64,000 bases of DNA from Sinotaia quadrata. Its lineage: Eukaryota; Mollusca; Gastropoda; Architaenioglossa; Viviparidae. Positions 59,476 to 64,000 of this stretch are shown here, one piece after another. Position numbers and translations under genes: made by a program. The notes under the pieces are model-generated. The model was not told where the DNA came from. It saw only the letters and a program-made list of their open reading frames with translations, and made no database searches. Within the stretch, counting starts at the first letter, position 1, and each line of letters opens with the position of its first letter. The stretch is from NCBI GenBank assembly GCA_028829895.1, contig CM054181.1:104084360-104148359 (forward strand), given 5' to 3'.

Positions 59476-60645
59476 GAAAAAATGGATTTTGTTAGCACTT
59501 TGTATTTCTGGATCTCACAGTAATCTTGAAGCAGACGGAGTTATAACTATTGGGGAAATGCCTTCGACCTAACTGGATATTAAAACCAGTGACTGCACAG
59601 TTCCCTGAACGATATTCTGGCGCCAGTACCTCTCTATCACCCAGTTCCACAAATTTTCAAATAAAAACATTAATCTACATTCTGTGTAATAAAGAATAAA
59701 CTGTGGGGTTCTTTTTAAAGCTTAGTGGTGCTAAAAAAATATAAGAACTCTTACCCTGGCAGGCAGAAATTATATGTTGCAAAGAACCAGTGCGAATAGT
59801 AAGGCACAATCTGGATCTCCTGGGATTGAAAAAAAATACTTTAACAATATCAATTCAATTACATTTTAAAAATGATAATGGTTACACTTTGACATGTACT
59901 GCATACTCATTGTAGAACTCCCATGAAAGGAAACATAAAATAACTGGGGAAAAAGAAACTGATAAGGAATAAATTACACTCGGCTGCAAAAAAAAATTTG
60001 ACAGATTATTATTATTTATTACTATTACATGTAATTTTAAAGAAACTGTGCTTTGTGTTGTACTTCCTGTCCATTCCGAGTCGCATATACTTGCAAGGCG
60101 TTCTAATGGAATAAACACTATTCAATTTCATGTCATAATATTAATTTAATGTCCTTTCGGTTATACGGTTATACCTGAATAGATTCACATTGTCAGCGTG
60201 AAGCAATGACTTCATTGACTTAGCGTTCTAGCAAGAACAGATATGCGCTTGATTCTGTTCCATCTGTTGCATTATAATGGCAAAAATGTCGTTAAATAAC
60301 GTATTATTTCTATGATATTACAACCTAGCCCTTAAAAAAAAATGTTTTGAAAGAGTTTGGTTGAGAGGTAGCTGGTTGAGATTTAGGGATTTAGAGGGTG
60401 GTTAAGGGTGACCTCTGCAAGACATCCCAACTTGCAAGGCACAAGTAACTGGTTTTCAAAGAAAGTTTCCAAATGAATGACAGTTTAGCTAGCTTGGCTG
60501 TATCTGCCGTTTGTTGACATGGTTTTCCGTTTGTTGGAGCGTTGTTAGCTACATGTGCTTTTTGCACTGGAATGTCGGAGCAAGCTTGTAAACAGACAAA
60601 GCGAGGACAGTGTTGTGGTTTGACCAGCTCTCTTTGCTGTCTAGT
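59476..60645. other. Non-coding spacer
   Basis: Unique AT-rich sequence; nothing recognised. Confidence 0.5.
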
Positions 60646-60726
60646 TTCTCTCTCTCTCTCTCTCCCTCCCTCTCTCTCTCTTTCTCCCTCCCTCTCTCTC
60701 TCTCTCTCTCTCTCTTTCTCCCTCTC
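60646..60726. repeat. (CT)n with CCCT interruptions
   Basis: CT units broken by CTCCCTCC and CTTTCTCCCTCC at two similar points. Confidence 0.93.
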
Positions 60727-60835
60727 CTTTTTTCTTAGTCAATATTCGTTTATTTTTCATTTGCTTTTATATCTGATTCGAAGAAGCTCATTTTATTAAC
60801 TTGATGTTACGAGTTTTGATACCTGCCGCATAATT

Positions 60836-60836
<1 letters not shown>

Positions 60837-60872
<36 letters not shown>

Positions 60873-60905
60873 TAGCATAATAGATAGATAGTAGTAGTAG
60901 TAGTT
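60837..60905. repeat. (GATA)n-(GACA)n-(GTA)n compound microsatellite
   Basis: Short GATA, then six GACA units, then GATA again, then GTAGTAGTAG. Confidence 0.92.
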
Positions 60906-61107
60906 ATAAGAAAATAGTCTGGTGTATGATTACCAAGGAGTATAAGTTTATGCTATTAAACCCATTCATTTGTCTTGATTTAGTTCCCCCCCCCCCTTCT
61001 CTTTTTCTCTCTCTAATCTTTATTTCTATCTTATATGTATTCAGTCTTTAAATCCGACCGTTTTACAAATATCAGCTCTCCCTGTGCTCGAAGAGTTTGT
61101 TCAGACT
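60906..61107. other. Non-coding spacer
   Basis: Unique sequence with poly-C of about ten (60986-60996). Confidence 0.5.
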
Positions 61108-61232
61108 GAGACTCTTGGACTGAGATTAGTTCTAAACTTTCGAGATCTGTGACATTGCATTTTCTGACAGAGACTCTTGGACTGAGATTAGTTCTATAAC
61201 TTTCAAGATCTGTGACATTGCTTGCATTTTCT
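61108..61232. repeat. 62-bp tandem duplication
   Basis: GAGACTCTTGGACTGAGATT at 61108 and 61170, each followed by GATCTGTGACATTGC. Confidence 0.93.
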
Positions 61233-62100
61233 CTTGAAAATACTTTGTCCTGAGCTGTTTGTTACAGTGTTGGATCAGTAGAGTTCTTTACTCACTAATT
61301 CATAAACACATGCCTCTTATTTTTCTTGACAAGGGAGTTCATTCTTATTCTCTGTTGCCGTGACTCCAAGCCTAGCAAATTATAGCTAATAGAATACACT
61401 AAAATATTTTCCTGGTTTAAAAATAGAAATTCGAAATCAGTGTATTTCATAATTCTCAGTGACCTTACAGCTTCGCAGTTCCGACATGTTTCATGCTTAG
61501 TTAATTCTGGGTGTACACAGAAAGTTTGAAGAATTTTGTCCTTGTGGGCCTATGTGGATTTTGGTTCTGTATCAGTGGGATCCAACTTGGCTTCTCATTT
61601 TGGGTTTGGTTTTGTTTGTTTTAGTTCAATTTCTTTTCTACTGTTATAGTCCTTGTAAATATTCATGCATGTATAAAGGGAATTAACTCTTTTCAGCACG
61701 TAAGAGTATAATGAAATCGATTTGTCTTTCTAAGAACAAAGTAATCTAAATCTGACGATTAAAAAAAGAGAGAGACTATCCAGATTATAGAAGACCGCTT
61801 ATAGGTACAGTTGCAGAGCCATCATTAAACCTAAAAATACAAAACTCAAAGTGACAAAGATTGCGGGGTTTGTTGTTTTTTTCCTGACACATTCGCACAA
61901 GACGTCATGATTCGATCACCAGATTCCCAACATTTCAGGTTTACATTATCAATGTCGTTAGAGATCAGCATTATTCTGGTCATGGCTTAGATATCTCTCG
62001 TTCTTGGTCAGAACACAAAGGGCAATGACAGAAGCCATTATTCAATTGGCGAAAGACAATTCAGACTGGAAAAGACACTAACCGTGATCTGTCTAGACCT
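61233..62100. other. Non-coding spacer
   Basis: Unique sequence; nothing recognised. Confidence 0.5.
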
Positions 62101-62163
62101 CAACGAAAGAAAGAATCCACAATTCTCTTGGACAAGAAACAAGCTACGATTCACTTGGAAGAA
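62101..62163. repeat. Decayed 5' shoulder of the 29-bp array
   Basis: CACAATTCTCTTGGACAAG and CTACGATTCACTTGGAAG are diverged forms of the unit that follows. Confidence 0.7.
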
Positions 62164-62533
62164 AAGGCACACGTCACGATTCATTTGAATAAAAGGCATA
62201 CGTCACGATTCATTTGAATAAAAGGCTTACGTCACGATTCAATTGAATAAAAGGCATACGTCACGATTCACTTGAATAAAAGGCATACGTCACGATTCAC
62301 TTGGAATAAAAGGTATACGTCACGATTCATTTGAATAAAAGGCATACGTCACGATTATTTTGAATAAAAGGCATACGTCACGATTCAATTGAATAAAAGG
62401 CATACGTCACGATTCACTTGAATAAAAGGCATACGTCACGATTCAATTGAATAAAAGGCATACGTCACGATTCACTTGAATAAAAGGCATACGTCACGAT
62501 TCACTTGAATAAAAGGCATACGTCACGATTCAC
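62164..62533. repeat. 29-bp minisatellite, 13 copies, CGTCAC core
   Basis: Unit AATAAAAGGCATACGTCACG followed by ATTCACTTG. ACGTCACGATT recurs at a 29-base period from 62171 to 62520. The only common variation is CACTTG, CATTTG or CAATTG. Confidence 0.96.
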
Positions 62534-62712
62534 TAGGAAAAAATATAAACCACGATTCTCTTGGACAAGAAACGCGTCACAATTTACCTGGACAAGAAAC
62601 AAGTCACAAAAGTAACAATTTACTTGGAGAAATTTCAAACTAAGGTCACCTGGAAAATACACAAGCCTTGACTCCCTTGTATAAAACATGAGCCAAGGTC
62701 GACATGGAAATG
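62534..62712. repeat. Decayed 3' shoulder of the 29-bp array
   Basis: CACGATTCTCTTGGACAAG, CACAATTTACCTGGACAAG and similar strings continue the unit with growing change. Confidence 0.7.
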
Positions 62713-62973
62713 ACACAAATGCGATTCACTGCGTGGGGGGGGGGGGATGTATTGAGGGGGAACAATCGAAAAAAAATTAACCATAATTCATTTTGAAATG
62801 ACACAAACACGATTTAATTGGGGGAAGGGGAGAAACAAATGACAAAAATTAAACTTAGCCATAATTCATTTTAAAATGACACGAACGCGATTCATTTGGG
62901 GGAGGAAAAACAAACGACAAAAATTAAACTTAGCCATAATTCATTTTGAAATGGCACAAACATGATTCGGTTG
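62713..62973. repeat. 75-78-bp tandem repeat, three copies
   Basis: CCATAATTCATTTTGAAATG at 62781, 62859 and 62934, each followed by ACACAAACACGATT and a G-rich stretch. Its CACGATT link suggests it grew out of the neighbouring 29-base unit. Confidence 0.85.
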
Positions 62974-62999
62974 CAAAAGACACAAACCGAATGATATAA

Positions 63000-63600
63000 G
63001 TCATTGTATAGTCGGCAAAAGTCGTAAGTCATTATTTAGTTTTTATACATGACCAAACGACAAAAGACTTAACCTACTATCCTGACGACAAAAGACACAT
63101 TATGATCAAGTCGAAAAAAAGACACAAGCTATAATCTAGACAACAAAACGTAAGTAATGATCCACACGGCAAAAGTTACAATCTATAATTTAGAAATCAA
63201 AGACAAGAACTGTAATAATGACTGCAAAAAACTTTAGCTGTAATCTAGATGGCAGAAAATATAAGTTATGATCCAAACGGCAAAAGTTGCAAGCTATAAT
63301 CTAGATGGCAAAAAAACAAAAGCTATCATGTAGACGGCAAAAGACACAAGCTATAGTTAAGCTGTGACCCACACGGCAAAAATTACAGGCTATAATGTAG
63401 ATAGCAAAAGTTGCTGGCTACAGTCGAAATTCTAGACAGCAAAAGACCCACAAACTATAATGTAGACAGAAAAAAATACAAGTAATATAGAGGGCAAAAG
63501 ACACAAACTGTAAAACAGAGGGGAAAGGACATAAACTATAATGTAGAGGGAAAAGATATAAACTGTTGATCCACACGGTAAAAGACCCACAACCGTGATG
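63000..63600. repeat. Degenerate repeat, about 30 bp, roughly 18 copies
   Basis: GACGGCAAAAGACACAAGCT followed by ATAATCTA recurs with many indels. No two copies are identical, so this is an old array. Confidence 0.85.
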
Positions 63601-64000
63601 TCTAGATCTAGATGTAGACGGACTTTACGGTAGATAATTGCCAGTCTTGATAAATCATTATGAGAACGATTAGCTCATTTGTTATATACATCCATTTCAC
63701 GCCGCACCTCTTCAGTGTGAAATCCATCTGCTTAATACCTTTGCCCTCACCTATCTGTCACGTGACTTTACGGTTTCTCTGACGGCGTTGGATCTGGATC
63801 AAATCCAAATCATTCATTTTATTTATTTGTTTATTTTAAATTTGCCCGATCTTGTTTATGTATATAAGTTTTGCCTGGCTGCTTCCAGTGATGTATACAG
63901 ACATAATATTCTAATGCGAATGAGTGGTGTGTGTGACACCATATAACTGCTTCGAATGATGGGTTTCTAGGCATAAATACATTTTTTTTTTAGTAACCAT
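63601..64000. other. Non-coding spacer
   Basis: AT-rich unique sequence; nothing recognised. Confidence 0.5.

Overview
Kind of sequence: this is eukaryotic nuclear DNA from an animal, almost entirely non-coding. It has no gene-length open reading frames, is AT-rich, and is packed with (CA)n, (CT)n, (GATA)n and (GTA)n microsatellites. It also holds two tRNA-derived SINE-like insertions and one decayed LINE fragment. This composition suits a lophotrochozoan, most likely a mollusc and perhaps a gastropod. That is inference; no marker gene fixes the taxon.

Layout: the dominant feature is tandem repetition. I count about 40 minisatellite arrays with units of 22 to about 80 bp, nearly every one with its own private unit, plus about 30 microsatellite tracts. 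By hand tally these fill roughly a fifth of the window. 1-6.7 kb is almost wall-to-wall arrays, with a SINE at 4.96-5.16 kb. 6.7-13.9 kb is mostly unique sequence with GATA, CA and CT tracts. 13.97-15.0 kb is a graded satellite. 19.9-21.1 kb and 23.3-24.1 kb hold further arrays, several with higher-order structure. 25.7-25.85 kb is a second SINE. 26.85-27.33 kb is the most CpG-dense stretch. 27.5-27.9 kb is a nearly perfect 44-bp array. 28.75-28.95 kb is a LINE reverse-transcriptase C-terminal remnant between two (GTA)n tracts. 29.6-36.7 kb has more arrays. 37-42 kb is AT-rich and mostly unique, apart from an old decayed array at 39.4-40.2 kb. 42.8-64 kb is unique sequence broken by arrays at 48, 49.7, 53, 57-58 and 62-63.6 kb.

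Genes: the only credible gene start is on the + strand near 42.2 kb. A CCAAT box (42161) and a TATAAATA box (42203) have textbook spacing. They are followed by an ATG-free leader, a first ATG in good context (42450), and a strong splice donor 13 bases later (42463). A plausible acceptor at 42686 would give a short two-exon reading frame of 44 codons. Alternatively this is exon 1 of a gene whose other exons lie beyond the window. I recognise no protein family in it.

Interpretation: the window looks like intergenic or long-intron DNA where new tandem arrays arise often, are homogenised locally, form higher-order repeats and then decay. Most long reading frames here, on either strand, come from repeat units whose length is a multiple of three, or from microsatellites. 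I see no CRISPR, operon, viral or prokaryotic content.
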